Part shown: positions 57,101-64,000 of the stretch, in pieces
Position numbering within the stretch: position 1 is the stretch's first letter
How the letters are laid out: every line of letters begins with the position of its first letter
Source of the DNA: Variovorax sp. J22G73
Lineage (GTDB): Bacteria > Pseudomonadota > Gammaproteobacteria > Burkholderiales > Burkholderiaceae_C
Length of the DNA stretch: 64,000 nt
Reading direction: 5' to 3'
Assembly (NCBI RefSeq): GCF_030317035.1
Contig: NZ_JASZYK010000004.1
Coordinates: forward strand, 372,001-436,000
Notes under the pieces: model-generated
Database searches by the model: none
What the model was told of the DNA's origin: nothing
The model's input: only the letters and a program-made list of their open reading frames with translations
Translations under genes and position numbers: made by a program

Positions 57101-58295
57101 CGTGCAGATCACCGAATTCACCCTGAAGGGCGGCGCCGGCAGCACCGCGCGCATTGCCGGCCAGAGCGGCAACCGCAGCACCGCCGCCAGCGAGGCCCGC
57201 ACCGACGGCGGCACCCTCTCGGCCAGCGGCAGCATGAACTGGGGGCCCGCCAGCGGTGCCGCATCGGGCATTCGCATGGCGCTGCAGGGCCAGCTGCGCG
57301 GCCTGCGCGTGCTGGTGCGCACCGACCGGCAGGTCACGCTATCGGGCGACCTGCAGGCGGGGCTGGACAACGGCCAGTTCCGCGTGCGCGGCAAGCTGCG
57401 CACCGACCGCGCCGTCATCATCCTGCCCGACGAGACCGCGCCCAGCCTGGGCAGCGACGTGGTCGTGCGCTCCGCCGCCAAGGACCGCGAGGCTGCCGAG
57501 GCCGCCCAGCGCGACGCGGCCCGTGCGCAGGCGCAAGCCGCGCAGGACGCCAAGGCCCCCACCGCGCAGACCGCCAAGCCCCCGGACATCGTCGTCAACT
57601 TCGACCTGGGCGACGACTTTGCCGTGCAGGGCCGCGGCATCACCACCCGGCTGGAGGGCGACCTCGAAATTCGCAGCACCAGGCTCAACGCCCCGCCGCG
57701 CATCACCGGCGAGGTGAAGACCGTGAAGGGCCAGTACCGCGCCTACGGCCAGCAGCTCGACGTGGAAACCGGCGTGGCCCGCTTCAACGGCCCGTTCGAC
57801 AACCCGGCGCTCGACATCCTCGCGATTCGCCCGAACCTGTCGCAGCGCGCGGGCGTGCAAATCACGGGCAGCGCGCAGTCGCCGCGCGTGAAGCTGTATT
57901 CGGAGCCCGCGCTGTCCGATGCCGAAACGCTGTCGTGGGTCATCCTGGGCCGCGCCTCGGCCACCAGCGGCGGCGAGTCGGCCTTGCTGCAGCAGGCCGC
58001 GCTGTCGCTCATCGGCAAGATCGGCGGCAGTGGCAGCGGCGGCAGCCTGGCCAGCCGCTTCGGCCTGGACGAGCTGGGCTTCAAGGGCCCGGGCAGCGGC
58101 GGCGACCTGCGCGAATCGGCGGTCACGCTGGGCAAGCGGCTGTCGAAGGACTTCTACCTGACCTACGAACGCAGCCTGGGCGGCACCTTCGGCACCATCT
58201 TCATCTTCTACGACCTGACGACCAAGCTCACGCTGCGCGGGCAGGCGGGGCAGACGAGCGGGGTGGACCTGATCTATACGGTGAAGTACGACTGA
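54147..58295 (+). CDS. tamB: Translocation and assembly module protein TamB
   Basis: A 1382-residue inner-membrane-anchored protein with one N-terminal helix (FAWTVTALLLVVLLLAAGAWWYL, about 41-63). A very long beta-rich periplasmic body follows, then the conserved C-terminal TamB domain (about 1090-1382: PDIVVNFDLGDDFAVQGRG, GEVKTVKGQYRAYGQQLDVETGV, LGKRLSKDFYLTYERSLGG). It bridges the periplasm to TamA and helps outer-membrane protein or lipid transport. Length is within the family range (1250-1400). Confidence 0.93.
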   Translation: MASMQNDADTHPTPELTPSQTPTPVPPAVRRSRARRAARAFAWTVTALLLVVLLLAAGAWWYLGSNKSLAFALAQAAQRLPAGQTLESRDVTGSLRTGGHIGWLKYQSESIAVEVNDATIGWQLAPLFQRKVQLGEVHAKQVLIEKRGAPGTEPTKPLEQIVLPVEVELPFRIDEVRWAGPPVLQALNLSGTYTFNKASEHALEVKGVDIADGHYSARVKLQGPAPMAIDAALDGRVKAPLAEDHQIDVLAAATVKGTLATADARLQVAAELKPAEENADAPMEARLQAQIAPWLPQPVIDAKADLRNVDASSLWPGAPQTQLTGTVELQPDADTGPAAWKASADIRNALPGPWDQEKLPVEQVQAKVGFDGTNWTFPEATVRAGGGRIDAAGKWSPAPSPWQAQATVRGVRPGALYTELSGAPVSGTLKAEQVDSTITFDAALRAEGGAGSKALPGFALDRALAQGQWKDQVLDLRTLRIEAQRASVDGKLQVRVAEQAASGKLALVLPGGSAQVEGRIAQTSGGGDIKASIDDADTLQRWVQGLPGLSGVFAGASAKGSAKLDASWQGGWQTIQRRLENANAPAQRGITEPSLKAMLGVPRLDLTLPATPAPANATATAVPTVVQLKDLRADLAGSLAQATLTLKGEAATGTQKINIDTRASGGIAGPGQWRAALASLKLQAADSARPGDPWVVELGREVTATIRSTTGNAPRLDVEASAATATLRGPVPGTVRIEWQPLRFSQSGAAPNRVFRVQSKGELKGLPMAWAGALGANATLGEYGISGDLMFDGDWDIDAADTLRAKVRIARQSGDIRVQAGEAALVTRIVSTGTGTASERTMNAATANGDAPSTPAGLRQAELRLDAEGEAVRATLAWDSERAGKIDADINTRVQQRAGGWQWAPDAPLGGTIRAALPNLGVWSMLAPPGWRIAGTLDASATLSGNRAVPRWNGTLGADKLALRAPVEGLDLRDGRLRATLSGDSVQITEFTLKGGAGSTARIAGQSGNRSTAASEARTDGGTLSASGSMNWGPASGAASGIRMALQGQLRGLRVLVRTDRQVTLSGDLQAGLDNGQFRVRGKLRTDRAVIILPDETAPSLGSDVVVRSAAKDREAAEAAQRDAARAQAQAAQDAKAPTAQTAKPPDIVVNFDLGDDFAVQGRGITTRLEGDLEIRSTRLNAPPRITGEVKTVKGQYRAYGQQLDVETGVARFNGPFDNPALDILAIRPNLSQRAGVQITGSAQSPRVKLYSEPALSDAETLSWVILGRASATSGGESALLQQAALSLIGKIGGSGSGGSLASRFGLDELGFKGPGSGGDLRESAVTLGKRLSKDFYLTYERSLGGTFGTIFIFYDLTTKLTLRGQAGQTSGVDLIYTVKYD

Positions 58296-58375
58296 GGTCG
58301 CGGGCGAGGCGCTTCAAGCTGGTAAAGTGCGGGCCGCTGCCGGCCCCGACAAACTTCTTCGTCAACGAGGGCCAC

Positions 58376-58391
58376 GCCTGCCACGGCAGGC
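58376..58391. other. 16-bp palindrome before tRNA-Arg
   Basis: GCCTGCC-AC-GGCAGGC lies nine bases before the tRNA gene. The two-base centre is too tight for an RNA hairpin of full length, so a DNA-level site or part of the tRNA precursor is more likely. Confidence 0.45.
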
Positions 58392-58399
58392 ACCACACA

Positions 58400-58474
58400 G
58401 CGTCCATAGTTCAACGGATAGAACGGGCCCCTCCTAAGGGCCAGATGGGGGTTCGATTCCCTCTGGACGCACCA
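58400..58474 (+). tRNA. tRNA-Arg (anticodon CCT)
   Basis: A complete cloverleaf can be folded: acceptor GCGTCCA/TGGACGC, D-arm GTTC-GAAC, anticodon stem GGCCC/GGGCC with loop CTCCTAA (anticodon CCT), four-base variable loop, and T-arm with TTCGATT. The CCA end is encoded (58472-58474). It reads AGG arginine codons. Confidence 0.97.
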
Positions 58475-58496
58475 AGGCTCCCGCAGGAGCCTTTTT
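58474..58496 (+). terminator. Intrinsic terminator of tRNA-Arg
   Basis: AAGGCTCC and GGAGCCTT pair around CGCA, followed by TTT. It directly follows the tRNA CCA end. Confidence 0.85.
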
Positions 58497-58881
58497 CACG
58501 GCGTCAAAAACGGCGTCAGAACGGCGCTAGAAACGGCGTCAAAACCAGCGCCGCAGCGTCTACAAAAGTCAGCCTTTGTGACCCCGCGCCAGCGCGCAGC
58601 ACTTACCCGGCCATTTCGAGAACTACTGGGCATTTGCGTTTCCCGCGCCGCGCCGTTCGTCTCTAAAGTGGGTGCCCTCACCACCCAAAGTCTCGCCCCG
58701 CGGGACAAGGAGCGCATCACCCTCGAGCACTTGAACGAACAGACCGCCTGCCTTGCAGCGGGTCGCCGATGCCCACTGGCAAAGGCGCGAATGCAAGGTA
58801 TCAAAAGGCGACGGCCGGGGCGCAATCAACACCCCGGCCGTCTAACCAACGAAGTGCCCAACCGTCAAAAGGAAGCACCCC
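58497..58881. other. Gap downstream of tRNA-Arg with short repeats and a strong hairpin
   Basis: This 385-base stretch has no convincing gene. It starts with three to four imperfect copies of ACGGCGTCAAAA-like text (58498-58547). It ends with a perfect 11-bp stem, GACGGCCGGGG (58810-58820) and CCCCGGCCGTC (58832-58842), 40 bases before the next gene. I see no integrase fragment or second copy of the tRNA 3' end. Confidence 0.5.
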
Positions 58882-59166
58882 ATGGCTACCCCAAATATAG
58901 CCCGCCCCTCCACGCCCGTACCCGCCGCTGGAGACCCCCCGGACCCCTGGAGCACGCTCGAGGAAAAGAGCACCCAGCTTCACTCGCTGCTGTGCTACTG
59001 CCACGGCGGCCCGCCGGGCCAGGAAGACGCGGGCCCCGTGCACCGCGACAACGTGTTCTGGCTGGCCTCCGAGCTCGCGAAGGAAGTGATGGACCTGATT
59101 CAGGTCTGCGCGCCGCGCGGGGGCAAGGCCGACCAGACCGACAAAGCCGACCAGAGCGGCAAGTAG
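58882..59166 (+). CDS. Small hypothetical protein
   Basis: A 94-residue protein starting MATPNIARPSTP, with a predicted helical centre (STLEEKSTQLHSLLCYCHGG and NVFWLASELAKEVMDLIQV). The charged tail has a short repeat (KADQTDKADQSGK). An AAAGGAAG ribosome site precedes the ATG. I do not recognise it with confidence. The hairpin at 58810-58842 in its leader could control its expression. Confidence 0.6.
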   Translation: MATPNIARPSTPVPAAGDPPDPWSTLEEKSTQLHSLLCYCHGGPPGQEDAGPVHRDNVFWLASELAKEVMDLIQVCAPRGGKADQTDKADQSGK

Positions 59167-59334
59167 CGGCGCAAGGTACCCCGGCAGCCTTCAATCGCCC
59201 ACCACCGTGGCCCTGAAGGCTCTCCCCGGCCCGTCTCAAGAACGGTGGGTCGGGGAGTTCGAAAGACGCGATTCACAGGCTGCAAAAGCTCGCACAACCC
59301 CGCACAACCCCGCACACCCCCGCGCCCCCCGAAT

Positions 59335-59586
59335 TCAGGGCCGCTGCCGCCACGGCTGGTGCGCCGCGTTGTCGGAGCGCACGCTCACGAACTGGCTGGC
59401 CCGCAGCTTCACGCGCGCCACGGCGGCGTCGAGCGACGGCTGCGCCATGATCACCAGCTCCCCGCGCCGCAAGCCGTCCCGCGCGATCTCGGCCACGCCC
59501 GCATAGCCGCCGCTGGCGCCCTGCTTGAAGTGGAACGAGCAAGACCAGCCGCCTTGCAGGTCGACGGAAATGGGAGGTGGGGTCAA
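59335..59586 (-). CDS. Small hypothetical protein, start uncertain
   Basis: An open frame whose C-terminal 75 residues look protein-like (ISVDLQGGWSCSFHFKQGAS, GVAEIARDGLRRGELVIMAQ, ASQFVSVRSDNAAHQPW). The most plausible start is the TTG at 59586, but no ribosome site is evident and the gene may be decayed at its 5' end. No family is recognised. Confidence 0.4.
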   Translation of the reverse strand: MTPPPISVDLQGGWSCSFHFKQGASGGYAGVAEIARDGLRRGELVIMAQPSLDAAVARVKLRASQFVSVRSDNAAHQPWRQRP

Positions 59587-59714
59587 GGGGTGGAGCGTGC
59601 CTCGGAGCCCTTCGCCGCGATGCGCGGGGAGGGCCTTTTTGCATTGTTTTTTTCGCGCCCCAGTGTCGCCGCCGCATCCCCGGCGTCCATCCCATGAACG
59701 GGGGAGTGCGGGCC

Positions 59715-60050
59715 CTACCCGATGCTCGCCGCAGCCTCGCGCGCGCCCAGCCGGAACACGAAGCGCTGCGCCTTCGGGTTGCTCAGCAGCGGCCGGGCGA
59801 CGCGGTCCGCATGCGCGTGCGCGTAGTGCCAGCGCTTGGCCGATTCCAGCTCCTCGTCGGTGAGCAGGCCGGTGCCGGCTTCGGCCGCGGCGGCGCGAAA
59901 CGACGAGATCAGGTCGAGCGCGTTGTCGAACTGCTCTTCCAGCAGCGACAGGTACACCTGCGCTGCAACCATGTAGTCCCGGACGGTGGCCGGCTCGCCC
60001 TCCATCTGGACGAAAAAAATCCGTCCCGAGGACGTGATCGCGGTTCTCAT
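59715..60050 (-). CDS. Small hypothetical protein
   Basis: A 111-residue, mainly helical protein (MRTAITSSGRIFFVQMEGEP, VAAQVYLSLLEEQFDNALDLISSF, LLTDEELESAKRWHYAHAHA). No family is recognised. An inverted repeat, AATTTC and GAAATT (60052-60071), touches the start codon and might be an operator or cover the ribosome site. Confidence 0.5.
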   Translation of the reverse strand: MRTAITSSGRIFFVQMEGEPATVRDYMVAAQVYLSLLEEQFDNALDLISSFRAAAAEAGTGLLTDEELESAKRWHYAHAHADRVARPLLSNPKAQRFVFRLGAREAAASIG

Positions 60051-60366
60051 GAATTTCGGATAGCGGAAATTGCGGTTTTTGTTCTGCGCGCCGCGGAGGC
60101 TGCGGTGCGTGTCGAAGGTGGGAGAGGGTCCGCGGCGCGCGATCAGCGAGACCCGCGGGACCCTCCTCCGACAGAACTACGCACAACGAAGCCAAATGGA
60201 TTCACTCGCAATCACCAACCAGGTGAAATTTCTACGGAAACCCGTGATGTAGAAATTTTCGTTAACGCCCAGAATCCGCGCACTTTCACTGCGGCAACCA
60301 GAGACAACCCTCGCGCTCACGTAGCCGGGGGACGGTGCACGCAGACACCCCACCTGGAGTTTCCTG
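60051..60366. other. 316-base gap with two AATTTC..GAAATT inverted repeats
   Basis: No convincing gene is present. Two AT-rich inverted repeats stand out against the GC-rich background: AATTTC (60052-60057) with GAAATT (60066-60071), and AAATTTCTAC (60226-60235) with GTAGAAATTT (60249-60258). They may be operators for the flanking small genes. Confidence 0.5.
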
Positions 60367-60555
60367 ATGAAGGCCTTGAGTGCCTGCCCGTGCGAGCCCG
60401 TTCACCTGGCGCGCGTTCCCCGGCGCACCTGGATGCGTTTGCTCCCCTGGCTTCGCCATTACCAGTGCCAGCAGTGCGGCAAGTTCAAGCTGGCGAAACC
60501 GCGCGAGGTGGACAACGCCCGCGCGCTGGAAGCCTCGCACCGCGCGGGGCGCTGA
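60367..60555 (+). CDS. Small Cys-containing protein, unknown
   Basis: A 62-residue frame with GGAG seven bases before the ATG. It has CPC near the N-terminus and CQQC in HYQCQQCGKFKLAKP, a pattern like a short zinc ribbon or knuckle. It is rich in Arg and Leu. Function unknown; could be a real small protein or a chance frame. Confidence 0.45.
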   Translation: MKALSACPCEPVHLARVPRRTWMRLLPWLRHYQCQQCGKFKLAKPREVDNARALEASHRAGR

Positions 60556-60730
60556 GGCGCGCGTTTTCGTGTCCACGTGTTTGTGTCAGCACGCTGAACG
60601 CCCCTTCGCGCCCGGGCGGTAAGCGGCGGCGTCAAGGGCTGGTCACAGGGCGGCGCTCCAATGCGGGGCGGGAACCCTCCCCTGCCCTCATGACCGCTCC
60701 CGGCCGCAGCCGCCGGGGCGCACCGCCTTC

Positions 60731-62488
60731 GTGACACCACACCTTCGCACCCCCGGCACCGCGCCTACGTCCTCTTTCCGCACAAGCTCTTTCCATACAT
60801 CCTCTTCCCGGACAGCTTCCGCCCCCGCCGCGCGCCCCCGCAACATCCTCGGTCGCCGCCTGCTGGCCACCTTCGGCGTCGTGCTGCTGCTCACGCTGGC
60901 GGGCTCGGGCATCGGCATCTGGTCGCTGGCCAAGGTGGACGACGCCACGCGCGACGCCATCCAGGAGCACGGCGTGTCCGAGCGGCTGGTGGTCGACGCC
61001 TACCGCCTGCAGGCCATCAACGCCGAGCGCTACAAGGCGATGGCGCTGAGCTCCGAGCCCGAGGTGGGCGAGATCCTGTCGGCCGACATCCAGGCCACCG
61101 CCACGCAATACAACGACCTGCTCAAGCAGGTGGGCGAGCGCCTGCAGGACGACGCCGACCGCGCCCTGCTCGCGCAGGCCGACACCGCCGCCAAGGACTT
61201 CGCCGCCGCGGTGAAAGAGCTGGTGGCCGCCCGCGATTCGGGCCTGACCGAGCGCATCCGCAACGTGTACGCGCAGCGCTTCCAGCCCAGCTCGGCCGCG
61301 TTGCTGGCCGCGGTAGCCAGGCTGGCCCAGTCGCAGCGCGCGGCCATCGACGCGGCCGGGGTGCGCATCGCCGAGCTGAGCGCGTCGGCGCGGCTGGCGC
61401 TGGTGCTCTTCGGCGCCACCGCCCTGCTGCTGGGCGCGGTGCTGGCGCAGTGGCTGGTGCGCAGCATCGGCCGGCCGATTCGCGCGGCCAACGAAACCGC
61501 CGAGCGCGTGGCCAGCCTCGACCTGCGGCAAGACATTGAAGGCCACGCGCGCGACGAGGCCGGCCAGATGCTGCTGGCGCTGGGCGCGATGCAGGGCGCG
61601 CTGCGCGAGCTGGTGCTGCGAGTGCGCGAGTCGGTGCAGAACGTGCGCACCGCCGCCAGCGACATGGCGCAGGGCAACACCGACCTGTCGGCACGCACCG
61701 AAGACGCCGCGGCCAGCCTGCAGCAGACCGCGGCGGCGCTGGAGCAGGTGATGCGCAACGTGCAGCACGCCAGCGAGGCCGCGCACCAGGCCGAGCAGCT
61801 CGCCGGCGCCGCCGCCGCGGTGGCGGCGCAGGGCGGCGAGGTGGTCTCGCAGGTGGTGCACACCATGCAGGACATTCACCGCGCCTCGCACAAGGTGGCC
61901 GACATCACCAGCGTGATCGACGGCATCGCGTTCCAGACCAACATCCTCGCGCTCAATGCCGCGGTGGAGGCCGCGCGCGCGGGCGACGCGGGGCGCGGCT
62001 TTGCGGTGGTGGCGTCGGAGGTGCGGCAGCTGGCCACGCGCTCGGCCGCGGCGGCGCGCGAGATCAAGGGGCTCATCGACAACTCGGTGCAGCGCATCGA
62101 GGCGGGCACGGTGCTGGCCGACAACGCGGGCCAGACCATGGGCCGCATCGTGGCGTCGATCGGCCAGGTGGCGGGCACGGTGAGCGCCATCACCGCGTCC
62201 ACGCAGTCGCAGATGCAGGACATCGGGCAGATCAACACCGCCGTCACCCGGCTGGACCAGATGACGCAGCAGAACTCGGCCATGGTCGAGGCCTCGGCCG
62301 CGGCCTCGCAGGGGCTGCGCGACCAGGCGCGCAACCTGGACGCGCTGATCAGCCAGTTCGTTCTGCCGGGCGATGCGGAGGTGCGTGCCGTGGCAGGGAA
62401 CGAGGCCGAGGTCGAATGGATGCCGGCTCGGCCGGACGTGCCGGCGCGCGCGGCGCGCGTTCAGGGCAAGCGCCTGCTGCCGGTCTAG
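60731..62488 (+). CDS. Methyl-accepting chemotaxis protein
   Basis: A 585-residue chemoreceptor from a GTG at 60731. It has membrane helix 1 (LLATFGVVLLLTLAGSGIGIW, about 44-64), a helical periplasmic sensor (about 65-215) and helix 2 (LALVLFGATALLLGAVLAQWLV, about 222-243). A HAMP domain and the signalling hairpin follow, with tip sequence IDGIAFQTNILALNAAVEAARAG. No CheB/CheR tethering pentapeptide is seen at the C-terminus. The N-terminal 35 residues are Ser/Thr-rich and may start later. Ligand unknown. Confidence 0.9.
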   Translation: MTPHLRTPGTAPTSSFRTSSFHTSSSRTASAPAARPRNILGRRLLATFGVVLLLTLAGSGIGIWSLAKVDDATRDAIQEHGVSERLVVDAYRLQAINAERYKAMALSSEPEVGEILSADIQATATQYNDLLKQVGERLQDDADRALLAQADTAAKDFAAAVKELVAARDSGLTERIRNVYAQRFQPSSAALLAAVARLAQSQRAAIDAAGVRIAELSASARLALVLFGATALLLGAVLAQWLVRSIGRPIRAANETAERVASLDLRQDIEGHARDEAGQMLLALGAMQGALRELVLRVRESVQNVRTAASDMAQGNTDLSARTEDAAASLQQTAAALEQVMRNVQHASEAAHQAEQLAGAAAAVAAQGGEVVSQVVHTMQDIHRASHKVADITSVIDGIAFQTNILALNAAVEAARAGDAGRGFAVVASEVRQLATRSAAAAREIKGLIDNSVQRIEAGTVLADNAGQTMGRIVASIGQVAGTVSAITASTQSQMQDIGQINTAVTRLDQMTQQNSAMVEASAAASQGLRDQARNLDALISQFVLPGDAEVRAVAGNEAEVEWMPARPDVPARAARVQGKRLLPV

Positions 62489-62522
62489 CCCGGCAGCTTC
62501 GCGGATTCGCCAGATTCGTTTT

Positions 62523-62840
62523 TCAGCGAATCAGGTCCATCGACGCGATCTGCGGCGACACCTTGGCGGCCGTGGCGGTCAGCAGCCGGCCATTCGATTC
62601 CTTCCAGCACATCACGCCCAGCGTGCCCGAGCCCAGCCGGCCGGGCTGCTGGATCGACACGGCCTTCCACCCCTTGCAGGCACCGCCCACGGTGCTCGGC
62701 CGGTCGAGAAACACGTACTCCGTGCCCGCATCGACCTGCATGGCGCCGACCACGCCGGGCGGGAACGGCTTGCGCGTCTGGGCCGATGCCGAACACGCGG
62801 CCACGGCCATGACCAGCGCCACGAAAAAGATCCGACCCAT
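62523..62840 (-). CDS. Small exported protein (possible lipoprotein)
   Basis: A 105-residue protein with signal MGRIFFVALVMAVAACSASAQ; the VAAC stretch could be a lipobox. The mature part has two cysteines (GACKGWK and GVMCWKE) that may form a disulphide. Unknown function. The ATG at 62840 is preferred because the frame upstream runs into 10-bp tandem repeats. Confidence 0.65.
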   Translation of the reverse strand: MGRIFFVALVMAVAACSASAQTRKPFPPGVVGAMQVDAGTEYVFLDRPSTVGGACKGWKAVSIQQPGRLGSGTLGVMCWKESNGRLLTATAAKVSPQIASMDLIR

Positions 62841-62860
62841 GCGTGCCTCCATGCTGAGGC

Positions 62861-62910
62861 CCGATGGTGCCAGACGGTGCCAGACGGTGCCAGACGGTGC
62901 CAGATGGTAC
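62861..62910. repeat. Five tandem 10-bp repeats (CAGACGGTGC)
   Basis: Three perfect copies of CAGACGGTGC are flanked by one variant on each side (CCGATGGTGC and CAGATGGTAC). They lie 21 bases upstream of the small exported protein gene, where copy number could change promoter spacing. Confidence 0.9.
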
Positions 62911-62954
62911 GAGGGCCTCCGCAAGCAGCCGCGAACGCCCCGGCATTCGCCCCG

Positions 62955-63656
62955 CTACACCACCCGGTGCTCTTCCACCACGAAGGCCGTGATCTCCGCC
63001 AGGAAGGTGAGCGCATGCGCCATCGTCACCTGCCCTTGCGGCGAGGCGAAGGCGGCGTTCAGCGTGTCGGTGTTCTCGAACCACAGCTCCACGATGCCGT
63101 CGATGGGCAGCTCGGGGTAGCCGCACGGCGTGCCCTTCACGAACTCGCGCGCGGTCACCACGTTCTGCCGGTAGCCGCTCACGCCGGGCATGCGGCGCAC
63201 GTGGTCGGCATGCACCTTCCATTCGCGGCGAAAGTCTTCCTCGGTCTGCGCGACCGGGCGGCGCAGCAGCGAGATGCGCTTGAGCAGCCCTTCGGGCCTG
63301 GGCGGCAGCGCGATGACTTCGCTCTGCGCCACGCTCACGATGTGCAGGCCGCCCAGAAAGTGTTCTTCGTCGGCGCGAATGGCCGCGGCCAGTTCGCCGC
63401 TGTGGAAGGCCGCGTTCGCCTGCGCGGCCTCGTCGAAGCGCAGCTGCGAAAAGCCGTCGAAGTCCCACGGGCCGCGCGCAAAGTCGATGCCGCGCTGCAG
63501 CCGGTCGACCACCAGGTTCTGCCGGTAGGCGCGCAGCGTGGGCAGCTGCGCGACCAGCGGGCCGTGGCTGTCGCGCCAGTGGGTGCGAAAGGCTGCGTCG
63601 GTCCACTCGGGCTTCTTGCGGATCAGGCCCATGCGCAGGGTCGTCGGTTCGGTCAT
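62955..63656 (-). CDS. EthD-domain protein (two tandem domains)
   Basis: A 233-residue protein made of two similar halves, each starting with the EthD pattern (LIRKKPEWTDAAFRTHWRDSHGPL and LLRRPVAQTEEDFRREWKVHADHV). Such alpha-beta barrels often accompany oxidoreductases that degrade ethers or aromatics. Its ATG at 63656 overlaps the stop of the Old Yellow Enzyme gene, so the two are coupled. Confidence 0.85.
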   Translation of the reverse strand: MTEPTTLRMGLIRKKPEWTDAAFRTHWRDSHGPLVAQLPTLRAYRQNLVVDRLQRGIDFARGPWDFDGFSQLRFDEAAQANAAFHSGELAAAIRADEEHFLGGLHIVSVAQSEVIALPPRPEGLLKRISLLRRPVAQTEEDFRREWKVHADHVRRMPGVSGYRQNVVTAREFVKGTPCGYPELPIDGIVELWFENTDTLNAAFASPQGQVTMAHALTFLAEITAFVVEEHRVV

Positions 63657-64000
63657 CGGTCGGTCTCCTTGTTGCTTTCCATCTCGGCTTCCGCGCGGGC
63701 ACGCGCCAGGCCCGGCGCGCGCTTGGCGAGCCACACGCCGTGGCGCACGGGCCAGCGCTCGAAGCCCGGGTCCGCGCCCAGCGCGGCGGCGGCGTGGTGC
63801 GGCCAGTAGGGGTCGAACAGCGCCTCGCGGCCCAGCGCGATCAGGTCGGCCTGCCCCGCCTCGAGCACGGCCTCGGCCTGCTGCGCGTCGACGATCATTC
63901 CGACCGCCTGCGTGGGCACCTGCGCCTCGCGCCGTATGCGCTCCGAGAACGGCACCTGAAAGCCCAGGCCGCGCGGCACGGGCAGCGCGCGCGTCTCTTC
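63653..64000 (-). CDS. NADH:flavin oxidoreductase (Old Yellow Enzyme), 5' end outside the window
   Basis: The C-terminal 115 residues of an Old Yellow Enzyme of the YqjM/XenA type, with FSERIRREAQVPTQAVGMIV, the FMN-phosphate region ADLIALGREALFDPYWP and the C-terminal arm FERWPVRHGVWLAKRAPG. These enzymes reduce activated alkenes or nitro compounds using FMN and NAD(P)H. The start lies beyond position 64000. Confidence 0.88.
   Translation of the reverse strand, partial: EETRALPVPRGLGFQVPFSERIRREAQVPTQAVGMIVDAQQAEAVLEAGQADLIALGREALFDPYWPHHAAAALGADPGFERWPVRHGVWLAKRAPGLARARAEAEMESNKETDR

Noticed and set aside
58497..60730. Prophage or integrative element inserted at tRNA-Arg
   Set aside because: No integrase, no phage genes and no second copy of the tRNA end are visible; kept only as a weak finding.

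Overview
The window looks like chromosomal DNA of a high-GC betaproteobacterium of the Comamonadaceae, most like Variovorax. This is judged from codon usage, the many solute-binding-protein systems (including a Bug-type receptor), the pca genes and the Tad and TamAB gene types. No search was possible, so the genus is an inference.

Region 1 (1-3.7 kb, + strand) is the end of an alpha/beta hydrolase gene followed by a NitT/TauT-type ABC importer (ATPase, permease, binding protein). Region 2 (3.8-14.1 kb, - strand) is a catabolic operon. A two-subunit hydroquinone 1,2-dioxygenase (pnpC, pnpD), an aldehyde dehydrogenase fitting 4-hydroxymuconic semialdehyde oxidation, and a complete branched-chain-amino-acid-type ABC importer (livK, G, F, H, M) are followed by a Bug receptor, with a LysR regulator gene just upstream. 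REP-like palindromes sit in two of the operon's gaps. Region 3 (14.3-17.0 kb, + strand) holds a TPR protein and an L,D-transpeptidase with related C-terminal domains.

Region 4 (17.0-31.3 kb, + strand) is a full Tad/Flp pilus locus (flp, tadV, cpaB, rcpA, tadZ, tadA, tadB, tadC, tadD, a DUF3613 gene, two TadE-type pseudopilins, tadG). It ends with a sigma-54 enhancer-binding regulator. Region 5 (31.4-44.9 kb, - strand) is a surface-protein secretion locus: a 1448-residue Asp-Ala/Leu-Gly repeat protein, an OmpA-like lipoprotein, a 1058-residue fusion of a helical-toroid-like domain to a MurF-like ligase that has lost its P-loop, a small membrane protein, and a type I secretion system (ABC exporter, HlyD, TolC). 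The repeat-protein gene has a textbook sigma-54 promoter, an exact IHF-consensus site and an upstream palindrome. The tad locus has sigma-54-like sites and two 16-bp palindromes sharing the same TACGTAAC/ACGTAAC core. My leading hypothesis is that the adjacent enhancer-binding protein co-regulates the pilus and the secreted repeat protein, as biofilm regulators such as FleQ or VpsR do elsewhere.

Region 6 (45.2-58.3 kb) holds a DUF1841 gene, pcaQ divergent from pcaHG (protocatechuate 3,4-dioxygenase), a diheme cytochrome c, a MoxR/VWA pair with two small genes between them, and tamA-tamB. Region 7 (58.4-64 kb) has tRNA-Arg(CCT), several small hypothetical genes in a palindrome-rich stretch, a chemoreceptor, a small exported protein, an EthD-domain protein and the end of an Old Yellow Enzyme gene that runs off the window.
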